A DNA stretch of 64,000 nt from Streptomyces sp. NRRL F-5126 (GTDB lineage Bacteria > Actinomycetota > Actinomycetes > Streptomycetales > Streptomycetaceae): positions 248,001 to 312,000 of the forward strand of contig NZ_JOFZ01000006.1 in NCBI RefSeq assembly GCF_000721265.1, given 5' to 3'. The notes below the pieces were generated by a model. That model was given only the letters and a program-made list of their open reading frames with translations. It was not told the DNA's origin and did not search any database. The position numbers and the translations under genes were made by a program. Shown in pieces: positions 34,123 through 42,477 of the stretch; position 1 is the stretch's first letter, and each line of letters opens with the position of its first letter.

Positions 34123-35016
34123 TCACAGCAGCTCCTTGCGGAAGACCGTAGAGCTGTGCCGGACCGTCATGCCCACCCGCAGGTACAGGTCGAGTGCGCC
34201 AGTGTCCGAGTGGGTCCAGAGCGTGCAGGTGTGTCGGCCCGCCTGGTGGAAAGCGCGGAAGGCGTAGCGCAGCAGGTGCCGTGCGATGCCGTGGCCTCGC
34301 TGATCACGGCGCACCGCGAGCTGCTCGATGTAGCCCTCGTCCGACTCGGGCACCTCCAGGGACAGTGCCGCGCCGACCAGTTGACCGTCGTGGAACGCAA
34401 GTGGCGACAGGGCGGGGGCGAAGGTGGCCCGCTCGACGGTGTGTTTTGCCCACTCCGCGTAGGACTGACGACGCTCCTGCCACCCGTCGAACGCGTCCTG
34501 CACCAGCAGGTGTGTGGCGGGCTCATCCCCGGCACGTAGCGGCCGAACCACGATTCCCGGTGGCGCTTCAGGCACAAGAAACTCGTCCGGCATGGTGAAC
34601 TCCAGCAGCCAGGCCGTGACCAGGGGGATGTAGCCGCGCGAGCGCACCAGCGCGACGGCCCCGGCGTCGCTGTCGGGGACCGTCTGCACGATCCCCTCGC
34701 TGCCCGCCCGAAGGGCCCGTTCCCCGACCCAGTCGAGCAGCGCAGCGCCCAGGCCACGCCCACGGTGGTCGGGATGCACGTCGACCTCGGATCGCCGATC
34801 GACCCAGGCCCACGCCGCCGACCGCCCGGACCGGTCACGAACCAGAACCGTGTCCGAGTTCGGGGTCAGACCGGGGCGGGCGAAGACGGCGGCTACAGAC
34901 CCGGCATCGGTCTGCACACGGCCGTCCACCGCCCGCTCGCATTCCGCGACCAACGCGTGTATCGCGTCGACGTCGTCAGTGCCGGCAGGTCGTGACCGGT
35001 AGCCGGGTGGCAGCAT
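34123..35016 (-). CDS. Tandem GNAT acetyltransferase
   Basis: 297 residues with two GNAT domains. The first (about 5-145) has VDVHPDHRGRGLGAALLDWV, an intact acetyl-CoA loop. The second (about 155-297) has LAVRRDQRGHGIARHLLRYA, also intact, then LYLRVGMTVRHSSTVF. Double-GNAT proteins include aminoglycoside and mycothiol acetyltransferases, but this one is not close enough to name. ATG 35016 is preferred; a GTG six codons upstream is an alternative. A perfect 8-bp inverted repeat lies just upstream. Confidence 0.85.
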   Translation of the reverse strand: MLPPGYRSRPAGTDDVDAIHALVAECERAVDGRVQTDAGSVAAVFARPGLTPNSDTVLVRDRSGRSAAWAWVDRRSEVDVHPDHRGRGLGAALLDWVGERALRAGSEGIVQTVPDSDAGAVALVRSRGYIPLVTAWLLEFTMPDEFLVPEAPPGIVVRPLRAGDEPATHLLVQDAFDGWQERRQSYAEWAKHTVERATFAPALSPLAFHDGQLVGAALSLEVPESDEGYIEQLAVRRDQRGHGIARHLLRYAFRAFHQAGRHTCTLWTHSDTGALDLYLRVGMTVRHSSTVFRKELL

Positions 35017-35030
35017 CGGGCCGGAGTAGG

Positions 35031-35050
35031 GCACTACGAGACCGTAGTGC
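35031..35050. promoter_or_regulatory. Inverted repeat upstream of the tandem GNAT gene
   Basis: GCACTACG-AGAC-CGTAGTGC, 15 bp before the start codon and where a promoter is expected. Candidate operator. Confidence 0.5.
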
Positions 35051-35229
35051 GGCGCCGGTCGCGCGTCCAGGGCTCCTTGACGCAGGTGCGGGCGTTCCCG
35101 GGGGCCTGACGCCACGCCCGTCCACCCCGGGGGGTGGACCGCGGCCTCCACCCCCCGTCCTCGCATCTCCACCCGGTGACCCGCCCGTGGGCCGATGGCA
35201 CGGCCGTGCGTCGCGGCGACGGTGGAAGC

Positions 35230-35838
35230 ATGACAGCCAACATCGTGATCATGCAGCTGGCCATTCTGGCCGTGGTGCTCGAATCCGACCTCGGTCGCCG
35301 CAAGATCGGCTGGTTCCGGGTGGGGCGGCCGGTCGTCGGTGTGATCGTCATCGTGCCGTTCTTCTTCACCTCGCTGCCCACGGGCGGCAACGACCTGCTG
35401 CTGCAGGGCGCGGGGGCGCTGGCCGGGGCCGTGATCGGGCTGTTCTCGGTCTGTCCGCTTCTGGTGTCCGTCGACTACTGCCCCGATTGGCGGCGGCGTC
35501 GGCCGCGCGCCTCGGTCGGCGCGGGCAAGCCTGCCGCGTTCAGCCGCTCGGGGGCCGGTTACGCGGCGATCTGGATCGCCGTGACCGCCGCTCGGCTCGG
35601 CTTCGCCTACGGGGCTCAGCATGTGTTTCCCGTGGGGCTGGGGGTCTTTCTCGCCGGTCACCATCTGAGCGGCACCGGCCTGACCAACGGCTTCATCTTC
35701 CTGTCCGTGGGCATGAGCCTGTTCCGCAGCCTGGGGCTGTGGGTGCGGGGCCGGGCCTGCCTGGATGCCCAGGCCGGGCCGGGCGCACGGCGGGTGCGGT
35801 CTTCTGCCGTGCCGTCCTGGGACAATGCGGAGCGATGA
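35230..35838 (+). CDS. Integral membrane protein, first gene of a two-component operon
   Basis: 202 residues with about five hydrophobic segments (VIMQLAILAVVLESD, VVGVIVIVPFFFTSL, LLLQGAGALAGAVIGLFSV, YAAIWIAVTAARLGFAY, GFIFLSVGMSLF). The arrangement is reminiscent of DUF1453/CcdC-like proteins, though I am not certain. A GGTGGAAG sequence precedes the ATG. The stop overlaps the histidine kinase start as ATGA, so it is translationally coupled to the two-component pair and may act as accessory sensor or output. Confidence 0.75.
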   Translation: MTANIVIMQLAILAVVLESDLGRRKIGWFRVGRPVVGVIVIVPFFFTSLPTGGNDLLLQGAGALAGAVIGLFSVCPLLVSVDYCPDWRRRRPRASVGAGKPAAFSRSGAGYAAIWIAVTAARLGFAYGAQHVFPVGLGVFLAGHHLSGTGLTNGFIFLSVGMSLFRSLGLWVRGRACLDAQAGPGARRVRSSAVPSWDNAER

Positions 35839-37079
35839 GTATCACCAGCAGATTCAGGCCGGCCGCGGATCCTCCCGGTATCGGGCTGAGCGGCGTGTTT
35901 CCCGATCCGCGTGCGCAGTCCGCGGTCATGCTGGTGGGGCTGGGCGTCTCGATCTGGGTCAACGTCGCCGCCCTCCCGGCCGATCCTGGGGTCGTCGCGC
36001 CCGTTGCCCTCGCCGTCGCGGCGGTGGCCTGGCTCGTCCTGATCGCCGGGCCGCTCCTGACCGCCGGACCGCTCATGACCGCCCGCACCCGGGGTGCGCA
36101 TGTGGCCACAGGAACCGCCGTGATGTGTGCGGCAGGAGCCGTGCTCGCGGTGACCGACGCCAACGGGCTGATCTTCACCGGTGTCGCGGTGAGCATGGCC
36201 GCCGTCGCGTTCGATCCGGTTGTCGCCCTCGTACTGTCCGCCACCGGTCCCGTCGCCTACTGCCTTGCGGCGGTCGCCCACGGGTCGTTTCCCGGCCGCT
36301 TGCTGGCCACCGCCGTCGTGGCCCTCGCCGGGCTGGTGGCCGGCGCGAGCCGACGCGAGATCGACCAGCGTGCCCGGCACAGCACACTGGTGGCCACCGA
36401 GCGCCGCCGCGCCGCGCTCGCCACGGCCGAGGCGGAGCTGGCCGGTGAGCGCAACCGTCTCGGCCGCGAACTGCACGACGTGCTCGCCCACACCCTCGGA
36501 GCCCTGTCGATCCAGCTCACCGCGGTCGACACCCTCGCCCGCACCGGCGCGCCGCGCGAGAAGCTGCTCACGCAGATCGAACTCGGCCACGAGCTCGTCA
36601 GCACCGGTCTGGACGAGGCACGCCAGGCCGTTCGCGCGCTGCGGGGCGAGACCGCGCCGCCGGACACGCAGCTCCAGAGGCTGTGTGAAGTGCACCAGGC
36701 GGAGTTCGAAGTGGACGGTGTGCGCCGGGATCTCGACGCGGACACCACGCTCACGCTCTACCGGCTCGTTCAGGAAGCACTGACCAACGCCGCCAAACAC
36801 GCCCCCGGCGCCCGCGTACACGTGCGGGTCGGCTTCGGGCCCCAGGACGTGACCGTGCGGGTCGGCAATGCCAGGCCCGCCGCGCCGACCTCCGATACGC
36901 GCGCGGCACTGCGCACGGGGGGCGGTGGGTTCGGGCTGCGCGGCATGCGGGAACGCATCGAGCAGGTCGGCGGCGATCTCCGGGTCGGCCCCACGCCCGA
37001 CGGGGGATGGCGCGTCGCCGCACACGTCCCCCATCGGCGGGGCGGCGCGGTCAACCGTCAAGACGGGAGCAGCGGATGA
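35835..37079 (+). CDS. Sensor histidine kinase (NarL/HisKA_3 type)
   Basis: 414 residues. The N-terminal half has about six membrane helices without a large outer loop. The HisKA_3 phosphoacceptor box is RLGRELHDVLAHTLGALSIQ with the His. The ATPase N-box is ALTNAAKHAPGARVHV, and the G-box GGGFGLRGMRERIEQVGGDL. It should autophosphorylate on sensing a membrane-associated cue and pass the phosphate to the response regulator whose ATG overlaps its stop. Three genes thus form one ATGA-linked operon. Confidence 0.92.
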   Translation: MSITSRFRPAADPPGIGLSGVFPDPRAQSAVMLVGLGVSIWVNVAALPADPGVVAPVALAVAAVAWLVLIAGPLLTAGPLMTARTRGAHVATGTAVMCAAGAVLAVTDANGLIFTGVAVSMAAVAFDPVVALVLSATGPVAYCLAAVAHGSFPGRLLATAVVALAGLVAGASRREIDQRARHSTLVATERRRAALATAEAELAGERNRLGRELHDVLAHTLGALSIQLTAVDTLARTGAPREKLLTQIELGHELVSTGLDEARQAVRALRGETAPPDTQLQRLCEVHQAEFEVDGVRRDLDADTTLTLYRLVQEALTNAAKHAPGARVHVRVGFGPQDVTVRVGNARPAAPTSDTRAALRTGGGGFGLRGMRERIEQVGGDLRVGPTPDGGWRVAAHVPHRRGGAVNRQDGSSG

Positions 37080-37831
37080 GTCCCAGACCGATCTCCGTCG
37101 TCGTCGCCGACGACCATCGGGTCGTACGCGAGGGCCTGGCCACCATCCTCGACGCCGTCGACGGGGTGCACGTCGCGGGGCTCGCCGCGGACGGCGCGCA
37201 GGCCGTCGACCTCGCCGTACGGCACGAGGCCGACGTTGTCCTGATGGACCTGCACATGCCCGGCACCGACGGCGTCGAGGCCACACGACGGCTGAGGAGT
37301 GAGCGTCAGGACACGGCCGTCGTGGTGCTCACCACCTACACCGACGACGACTCCGTCCTCGCCGCCCTCGAAGCCGGCGCCATCGGCTACCTGACCAAGA
37401 ACGCGTCCGCCACCGACATCCACCGTGCCATCGAGGCCGCCGTGTCCGGTCACGCCATGCTCGATCCGGTCGCCGCCACCCTCCTGATCAAGGCCGGCCG
37501 CCGCGACGACCCGGGGCATGCTCAGCGGAACGCGGCGCTCCCCGACGGTCTCACCGAACGCGAGGCCCAGGTGCTCGGCCTGATCGCACAGGGCCTGTCC
37601 AACGCGGAAATCGCCGCCAGGCTGTACCTGAGCCGCGCCACGGTGAAGAGCCACGTCCATCAGATCTTCGCCAAGACCGGCAGCCGCGACCGCCCACAGG
37701 CCATCGTGTACGCGCACCGGCAGGGGATTCACGTGGAGGAGGATCCCGGCCGGCGGGACGGGTGGGGGGACGATCGGCCCGCTCGTCACGTCCTTAGCGG
37801 CCGGCCGACGCGCCCGCCAGGAAGACCGTGA
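37076..37831 (+). CDS. NarL/FixJ-family response regulator
   Basis: 251 residues. Receiver domain 5-120 with acidic pocket in VVVADDHRVVREG, phosphorylated Asp in VLMDLHMPGTDGVEA, Thr in VVLTTYTDDD and Lys in YLTKNASATDIHRA. The LuxR-type helix-turn-helix follows at 170-235 (LTEREAQVLGLIAQGLSNAE, SRATVKSHVHQIFAKTGSRD). The last 25 residues are a disordered Arg/Gly tail. The 3' end overlaps the convergent TetR gene by 38 bp. Partner of the kinase just upstream. Confidence 0.93.
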   Translation: MSPRPISVVVADDHRVVREGLATILDAVDGVHVAGLAADGAQAVDLAVRHEADVVLMDLHMPGTDGVEATRRLRSERQDTAVVVLTTYTDDDSVLAALEAGAIGYLTKNASATDIHRAIEAAVSGHAMLDPVAATLLIKAGRRDDPGHAQRNAALPDGLTEREAQVLGLIAQGLSNAEIAARLYLSRATVKSHVHQIFAKTGSRDRPQAIVYAHRQGIHVEEDPGRRDGWGDDRPARHVLSGRPTRPPGRP

Positions 37832-38444
37832 TCGCGTCGTCGACGAGCGCCTCGCTCTGGTCCGTCGTGATGCGACCGGACGTGACGAGCGCCGAGATGC
37901 CCTGGACGGTCGCCGACAGCAGCAGCGTCAGCCGGCCGACGTCGCGTGTGTCGTACGCGCCCGTTTCGGCGCCCGCGGCCATGATGTCGGCCATGGCGGC
38001 GAACAGGCGCTCCGCGGCACCCGCGACGGCCTCGGAGGGGCCGTCCGCCTTCGCCGAGAACATGAGGTCGAGCAGCGCAGACTCGTGCGCCGCGAACCGC
38101 ACGTACGCGGAGGCGGCCGCGCGGAGCACGGCCGCGCCGTCGCCGGACACACCGTCCCCGGACGCGCCGTCGCCTGCCGCGCCGTCGCCGGACGCGCGCG
38201 CGGCCGCCCCGCGGATCTCGTCGGCGAGGCGTACGAAGCCCCGTTCCGCCAGCGCGTCGAGGAGCGCGGCGCGGTCGATGAAGTGGCTGCGCGGGGCCCC
38301 GTGGCTGACGCCCGCCGCGCGGGCCAGTTCGCGCAGGGACAGCGCGTCGATCCCCCGCTCGCGCAGCACCGTCTCCGCCTGGTCGAGCAGCACGGCGCGG
38401 AGGTTGCCGTGGTGGAAGGGCCGGTCGTCGGGCATGGGGACCAT
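37794..38444 (-). CDS. TetR-family transcriptional regulator
   Basis: 216 residues: reader head at about 12-65 (NLRAVLLDQAETVLRERGID, LSLRELARAAGVSHGAPRSH) and a TetR C-terminal domain interrupted by a Gly/Asp/Ser/Ala run (SGDGAAGDGASGDGVSGDGA, about residues 84-105), which looks like a codon-repeat expansion in a loop. Divergent from the alcohol dehydrogenase gene. The promoter between them holds an ACTAGG-based palindrome that is its probable operator. ATG 38444 is followed by a second in-frame ATG three codons on. Confidence 0.87.
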   Translation of the reverse strand: MVPMPDDRPFHHGNLRAVLLDQAETVLRERGIDALSLRELARAAGVSHGAPRSHFIDRAALLDALAERGFVRLADEIRGAAARASGDGAAGDGASGDGVSGDGAAVLRAAASAYVRFAAHESALLDLMFSAKADGPSEAVAGAAERLFAAMADIMAAGAETGAYDTRDVGRLTLLLSATVQGISALVTSGRITTDQSEALVDDAITVFLAGASAGR

Positions 38445-38454
38445 GGTAGTGGGA

Positions 38455-38491
38455 ACTAGGCGTTGACTAGTTACTAGGCAGTGCCTAGTCT
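38455..38491 (+). promoter_or_regulatory. Alcohol dehydrogenase promoter with TetR operator
   Basis: TTGACT (38463-38468), 17 bp, TAGTCT (38486-38491) is a near-ideal sigma-70 type promoter. ACTAGGCA-G-TGCCTAGT (38473-38489), a perfect dyad, fills spacer and -10. Further ACTAG half-sites lie at 38455 and 38466. A bound repressor would shut off both divergent genes. Confidence 0.75.
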
Positions 38492-38563
38492 CGGTTGTGC
38501 GACGGCGGCGCGGGTGGACCGGCGGCGCGATCCAGCGGCCACGCGAAGAGAGTTGGGACGCAG

Positions 38564-39613
38564 ATGACCGAACAGAACGTCGCGCTGTGGCTGCCGAAGC
38601 GCGGCGCGCGCTTCGAGGTGGGGCCCGCGCCTCGTACGTCCCCGGCGGCGAACGAGGTCGTCGTGCGGGTGCGGGCGATCGCCGTGAACCCCGTCGACGG
38701 CCTGCCCGGCTTCCTGTACCGCGTGGTGCTGCCGTGGCTCACCTTCCCCGCGGTCGTGGGCTCGGACGTCGCGGGCGAGGTCGTCGAGGTCGGTTCCGGT
38801 GTGACGCGGCTGCGGCCCGGCGATCGGGTGCTGGGGCACGCGTTCGGCGTGGAGAAGTCGCAGAACCGGGCGGCCGAGGGCGCGTTCCAGCACTACGTCG
38901 TGCTCATGCAGCACATGGTCTCGCCCATCCCCGACTCGCTGCCCTTCGAGCAGGCGGCCGTGGTGCCGCTGACGCTGTCGACCGCGGCGACCGGCATGTT
39001 CCAGCAGGACCACCTCGGCCTCGCGATGCCGTGCGCCGACGCCGTCGACCGGTCGGAGACGGTCCTCGTGTGGGGCGGCTCGACGAGCGTCGGGAGCAAC
39101 GCGATCCAGCTCGCGCGCAACGCCGGCTACCGCGTCGTGGCGACCGCGTCGCCGCACAACTTCGGCTACGTACGCTCGCTGGGCGCGGCCGGGGCGGTCG
39201 GCTACCGCAGCCCCACCGCCGTCGACGAGGTCGTGGACATGATCGGCGCGAGCCCGCTCGCCGGCACGCTCGCGATCGGGTCCGGGTCGCTGCCGAAGGC
39301 CATCGCGATCGCGGCCAGGACGGAGGGCAGCAAGCGTGTCGCGTCCGCGCAGACCCCGCTCGTCGCACGCGTCCAGTCCTGGCGTGCGCCGCGGAAGGGG
39401 GTGCGCGTCAGCGGCATCTGGGGCGGCACCCTGAAGGACAACGAGGTCGGTCCCGCGATCTATGTCGACTTCCTTCCGGCCGCGCTCGCGTCCGGCGCGT
39501 ACCGCGCCGCGCCGGACGCGACCGTCGTGGGCGACGGCCTCGACCGGATCCCCGACGCGCTGCGCCGGCTCCGCGGCGGCGTCTCCGCGCGCAAGCTCGT
39601 CGTCACCGTGTGA
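38564..39613 (+). CDS. Zinc-less alcohol dehydrogenase / quinone-oxidoreductase-like (MDR) protein
   Basis: 349 residues of the medium-chain dehydrogenase/reductase superfamily. The N-terminal catalytic GroES-like half (EVVVRVRAIAVNPVDGLPGF, FPAVVGSDVAGEVVEVGSGV, RPGDRVLGHAF) is followed by a Rossmann half (VLVWGGSTSVGSNAIQLARN). The cysteines that bind structural zinc are absent, which fits the zinc-independent enoyl reductase/quinone reductase-like group, often found in fungi and actinobacteria. Substrate unknown. Regulated in all likelihood by the divergent TetR protein. Confidence 0.87.
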   Translation: MTEQNVALWLPKRGARFEVGPAPRTSPAANEVVVRVRAIAVNPVDGLPGFLYRVVLPWLTFPAVVGSDVAGEVVEVGSGVTRLRPGDRVLGHAFGVEKSQNRAAEGAFQHYVVLMQHMVSPIPDSLPFEQAAVVPLTLSTAATGMFQQDHLGLAMPCADAVDRSETVLVWGGSTSVGSNAIQLARNAGYRVVATASPHNFGYVRSLGAAGAVGYRSPTAVDEVVDMIGASPLAGTLAIGSGSLPKAIAIAARTEGSKRVASAQTPLVARVQSWRAPRKGVRVSGIWGGTLKDNEVGPAIYVDFLPAALASGAYRAAPDATVVGDGLDRIPDALRRLRGGVSARKLVVTV

Positions 39614-39640
39614 GCCGGGCGCCCGCCGCCCGGCAGGGGC

Positions 39641-40282
39641 TCAGCCGATCGGGACCGTCGCGCCCGGGGTCAGGCGGTGGTAGGGCGACGGGGTGCCCGG
39701 GCCCTGGCCGCCCAGGAGGCCGCCGACCATCGCGATGCCGATGTCGTTCAGCGCGCCGTCGTGGATGGCGTAGGCGTCGCGCGGGGCGACCTCTCGGACG
39801 TAGTCGATCAGGTGGCCGACGGTGGACCAGGGGGCGTGCACCGGGAGCAGGAGCGTGGAGACGGGGGCGCCGGGGACGGTCAGGGCGTCGCCAGGGTGGA
39901 AGAGGGCGTCGTCGACGAGGAAGCCGATGTTGGCGATGCGCGGGATGTCGGGGTGGATGACGGCGTGCCACGCGCCGTGGACCGTCACCTCGAAGCCGGC
40001 CGCGGTGAACGCGTCGCCCTCCCCCACGGCCGTGACCCGGACGCCGAGGCCGTCCAGTTGCCCCGCGACCGAGTGGTTGGTCCACACGCGCAGGCCCGGG
40101 TTGTCGCGGGCGGCGCGGCGCAGGGCGTCCTTGGAGAAGTGGTCGAAGTGCTCGTGGGTGACCAGGACCGCGTCGGCGCCGTCCAGCGCCTGCGGCTCGG
40201 TCAGGCCGCCGGGGTCCACCACCAGGCGGCGGCCGTCCTTCTCGATCCGGACGCAGGCGTGGCCGAACTTGGTGAGCTGCAC
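39641..40282 (-). CDS. Metallo-beta-lactamase-fold hydrolase (UlaG-like)
   Basis: 213 residues. VQLTKFGHACVRIEKDGRRL, VLVTHEHFDHFSKDAL (the HxHxDH zinc motif, with Phe at the fifth position), the later His in GAWHAVIHPD, and LFHPGDAL with the Asp place it in the UlaG/YhfI-like branch of the MBL fold. Such proteins hydrolyse phosphodiester or lactone bonds; no substrate can be named. GTG 40282 is used because the first beta strand begins there. Divergent from the MarR gene with a clear operator between them. Confidence 0.83.
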   Translation of the reverse strand: MQLTKFGHACVRIEKDGRRLVVDPGGLTEPQALDGADAVLVTHEHFDHFSKDALRRAARDNPGLRVWTNHSVAGQLDGLGVRVTAVGEGDAFTAAGFEVTVHGAWHAVIHPDIPRIANIGFLVDDALFHPGDALTVPGAPVSTLLLPVHAPWSTVGHLIDYVREVAPRDAYAIHDGALNDIGIAMVGGLLGGQGPGTPSPYHRLTPGATVPIG

Positions 40283-40307
40283 GGTCAGGGATCCTCTCGC
40301 TCGAAAC

Positions 40308-40326
40308 TGTACAACTGAATTGTACA
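40308..40326. promoter_or_regulatory. MarR operator
   Basis: TGTACAA-CTGAA-TTGTACA, a perfect 7-bp dyad midway between the divergent MBL-fold and MarR genes. GTACAACT recurs as a direct repeat (40309, 40322). Size and symmetry suit a MarR dimer. Confidence 0.75.
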
Positions 40327-40359
40327 ACTACGGCGGCGATGGCTGGGTAGGATGCCGGT

Positions 40360-40800
40360 ATGGACGAGGACGCGCCGATCGAGGACGGCCTGGCGGATGA
40401 GTTGCGGCAGTCGATCGGGGCGCTGGTGCGGACCGTGCGGGCCGCGGACACCATGCCTCCCGGCGAGGCGGCCGCCCTCGGCTATCTCGACCGCGGCGGC
40501 CCGCTGACCACGGCCGACCTCGCCCAGCGGCGCGGCGTGACGCACCAGTCGGCCGCCAAATCCGTCAAGGAACTCACCGCCTGCGGCCTGGTGCGCGCGG
40601 AGCCGCACCCCAGCGACGGCCGCAAGCTCCTGCTGCACATCACCGAGGACGGGCGCGCCCGCCTCAGGGACGAGCGCGCCCAGCGGGCCCGTGTCATCGA
40701 CGCCGCCATCCGCGACGAGTTCAGCGCCGAGGAGCGGCGACAACTGGCCGACTGCGTCGGCCTGCTGTCGCGCCTGACCGCGCGTCTCACCGGCAGGTGA
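40360..40800 (+). CDS. MarR-family transcriptional regulator
   Basis: 146 residues: winged helix with LTTADLAQRRGVTHQSAAKS as recognition region and the wing ELTACGLVRAEPHPSDGRKL, then RDERAQRARVIDAAIRDEF in the dimerisation helices. TAGGAT ends 6 nt before the ATG, so the mRNA may be leaderless. It probably represses itself and the divergent MBL-fold gene through the TGTACAA dyad. Confidence 0.88.
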   Translation: MDEDAPIEDGLADELRQSIGALVRTVRAADTMPPGEAAALGYLDRGGPLTTADLAQRRGVTHQSAAKSVKELTACGLVRAEPHPSDGRKLLLHITEDGRARLRDERAQRARVIDAAIRDEFSAEERRQLADCVGLLSRLTARLTGR

Positions 40801-40828
40801 CGCGGGCGGGCTGCGATACCCGCGCCGG

Positions 40829-41065
40829 CTACGGGCGCGGCCCGACGAGCCGTCCTGTGGCGCGGTCCGTGACGGTGATCGCGAGGACCGGGCAGGAGTC
40901 GGCCGCGTCGAGCAGTGCCTCGTCGGGGGCGCCGTCGGCCGCGCCCGGCAGGACGCGTGCGGCGTCACCCGGCAGGACGAAACGTTTCGGCAGCAGCGCG
41001 ACGCACATGCCGGAGCCGATGCACTGGCCCTGGTCGACGGCAATGTGCCACGAGGTGCCCGTCAC
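40829..41065 (-). CDS. [3Fe-4S] ferredoxin for the adjacent P450
   Basis: 78 residues with the cysteine pattern C15-x5-C21 ... C58-P (QCIGSGMCVAL, DSCPVLAI) of streptomycete 3Fe-4S ferredoxins, which pass electrons to cytochrome P450s. Its GTG overlaps the P450 stop as GTGA, so the two are translated together. No ferredoxin reductase gene is nearby, so reduction must come from elsewhere. Confidence 0.92.
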   Translation of the reverse strand: MTGTSWHIAVDQGQCIGSGMCVALLPKRFVLPGDAARVLPGAADGAPDEALLDAADSCPVLAITVTDRATGRLVGPRP

Positions 41066-42273
41066 CAGCCCACCGTCATCCGGCTCGGGGCACGGACGAG
41101 CATCCCCTCCTTCCACACGACCTCGCCCGCCACGTGCAGCCCGGGCATCGTCGCCGTGAGGGCGCGCAGCGCCTCCTGCAACTCCAGCCTGGCCAGCGGC
41201 GCGCCGAGGCAGTGGTGGACGCCGTGGCCGAACGTCACGTGCTGGTTGGCCGTGCGGTCGAGGCGCAGCTCCTCGGGATCCTCGAAGCGCGCGGGGTCGC
41301 AGTTGGCCGCGTTGGTCGCCACGATCACGGGCTCGCCCTCCCGCACGAGGACGCCGCCGACCTCGACGTCCTCCGTGGCGTAACGGGCGAAGGCGCCGCC
41401 GACGATGAGCGGCACGAACCGTGTCAGCTCCTCCACCGCGGCGGGGATCAGCTCGGGGTGCTCCCGCAGGCGCCGCCACTCCTCGGGGTGGTGCAGCAGC
41501 ACGTGGACGAAGTTGGGTATCTGCGACGCGGTCGTCTCGTGGCCCGCGATCAGGATGCCGACGCAGAGGTTGACCAGTTCCTGCTCGCCCAGCCGGTCGT
41601 CGGCGTCGCGGGCGGCGATGAGCGCCGAGATGAGGTCGTCCTTCGGGGCGAGCCGCCGCGCCGCCACGTGGCCGGTGATGTAGTCGCGCAGCGCCAGCAT
41701 GTTGGCGTACTGCTCCTCCTGCGTGAGCCGGCTCGTGGACAGCACGCCGTCGCTCCACTCGCGGAACCTGGGCCGGTCGGCGGCGGGCACGCCGAGCAGT
41801 TCGCAGATGACGGCGATGGGCAGTGGCAGCGCGAAGTCCTCGACGAGGTCCGCGGTGTCGCCCCTGGCTCTCAGCCCTGCCAGCAGGTCACCGGTCAACC
41901 GGCTTACCCAGGGTCGTAGTTCCTCGACGCGCTGCTTGGTGAAGGCGCGCGAGACGAGGGTGCGAAGCCGGGTGTGGTCGGGCGGGTCCATCGACAGGAT
42001 GCTGTCCGACTCGACGCCGGCGCCGGGGGTGTGCCGTGGCTCGTCGTGCTCCTGGGCGGCGGCACGCGAGAAGCGGTGGTCGCCGAGGACAGCGCGCACG
42101 TCGGCGTAGCGCGTGGCCAGCCAGGCGGGCTCACCGTAGGGCATCTGGACGCGGATCATCCCGTCGGACTCGCGTGCGCGGGCGTACGCCTCGTGCATGG
42201 CGAGTCCCGGGCCCTTGTTGAACGGGTAGGGAACGGGGGTGGGGGGTGTGGTGGGTGGCGTGGTGCTCGTCAT
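41062..42273 (-). CDS. Cytochrome P450 monooxygenase
   Basis: 403 residues, soluble bacterial type. The I-helix oxygen-activating motif is GILIAGHETTAS, the K-helix ExxR is ELTR, and the haem-binding loop is TFGHGVHHCLGAPLARLE with the Cys ligand. ATG 42273 has GAGAGGGAGA 5 nt upstream; an open frame 35 codons longer is unsupported. It would hydroxylate or epoxidise a small hydrophobic compound. No biosynthetic core enzyme is near, so a detoxifying role beside the hydrolase and TetR genes is as likely as a biosynthetic one. CYP family not assignable by eye. Confidence 0.93.
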   Translation of the reverse strand: MTSTTPPTTPPTPVPYPFNKGPGLAMHEAYARARESDGMIRVQMPYGEPAWLATRYADVRAVLGDHRFSRAAAQEHDEPRHTPGAGVESDSILSMDPPDHTRLRTLVSRAFTKQRVEELRPWVSRLTGDLLAGLRARGDTADLVEDFALPLPIAVICELLGVPAADRPRFREWSDGVLSTSRLTQEEQYANMLALRDYITGHVAARRLAPKDDLISALIAARDADDRLGEQELVNLCVGILIAGHETTASQIPNFVHVLLHHPEEWRRLREHPELIPAAVEELTRFVPLIVGGAFARYATEDVEVGGVLVREGEPVIVATNAANCDPARFEDPEELRLDRTANQHVTFGHGVHHCLGAPLARLELQEALRALTATMPGLHVAGEVVWKEGMLVRAPSRMTVGW

Positions 42274-42377
42274 GGAAGTCTCCCTCTCGTACACGACGTG
42301 GACGACGGTTGAGGAGGATTCGAGCGCGCCCGTGGGGAGTTGGGCGCCGCAGCGGAGACGAACGGGCCGGCCGGCCA

Positions 42378-42393
42378 CGGGAGGCGCCTCCCG
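42378..42393. promoter_or_regulatory. 16-bp palindrome upstream of the P450 gene
   Basis: CGGGAGGCGCCTCCCG, perfect, about 105 bp before the P450 start. It may be an operator or the terminator of the hydrolase/P450 boundary; as RNA the stem would have a very small loop. Confidence 0.35.
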
Positions 42394-42477
42394 GGCAGCC
42401 GTTCACCACGCTAGGCAGGCACGCCGCGGAGCGTCAAGATCGCCTCACGCCCTGTGCGCGCGGCCGCCGGGATGTCG

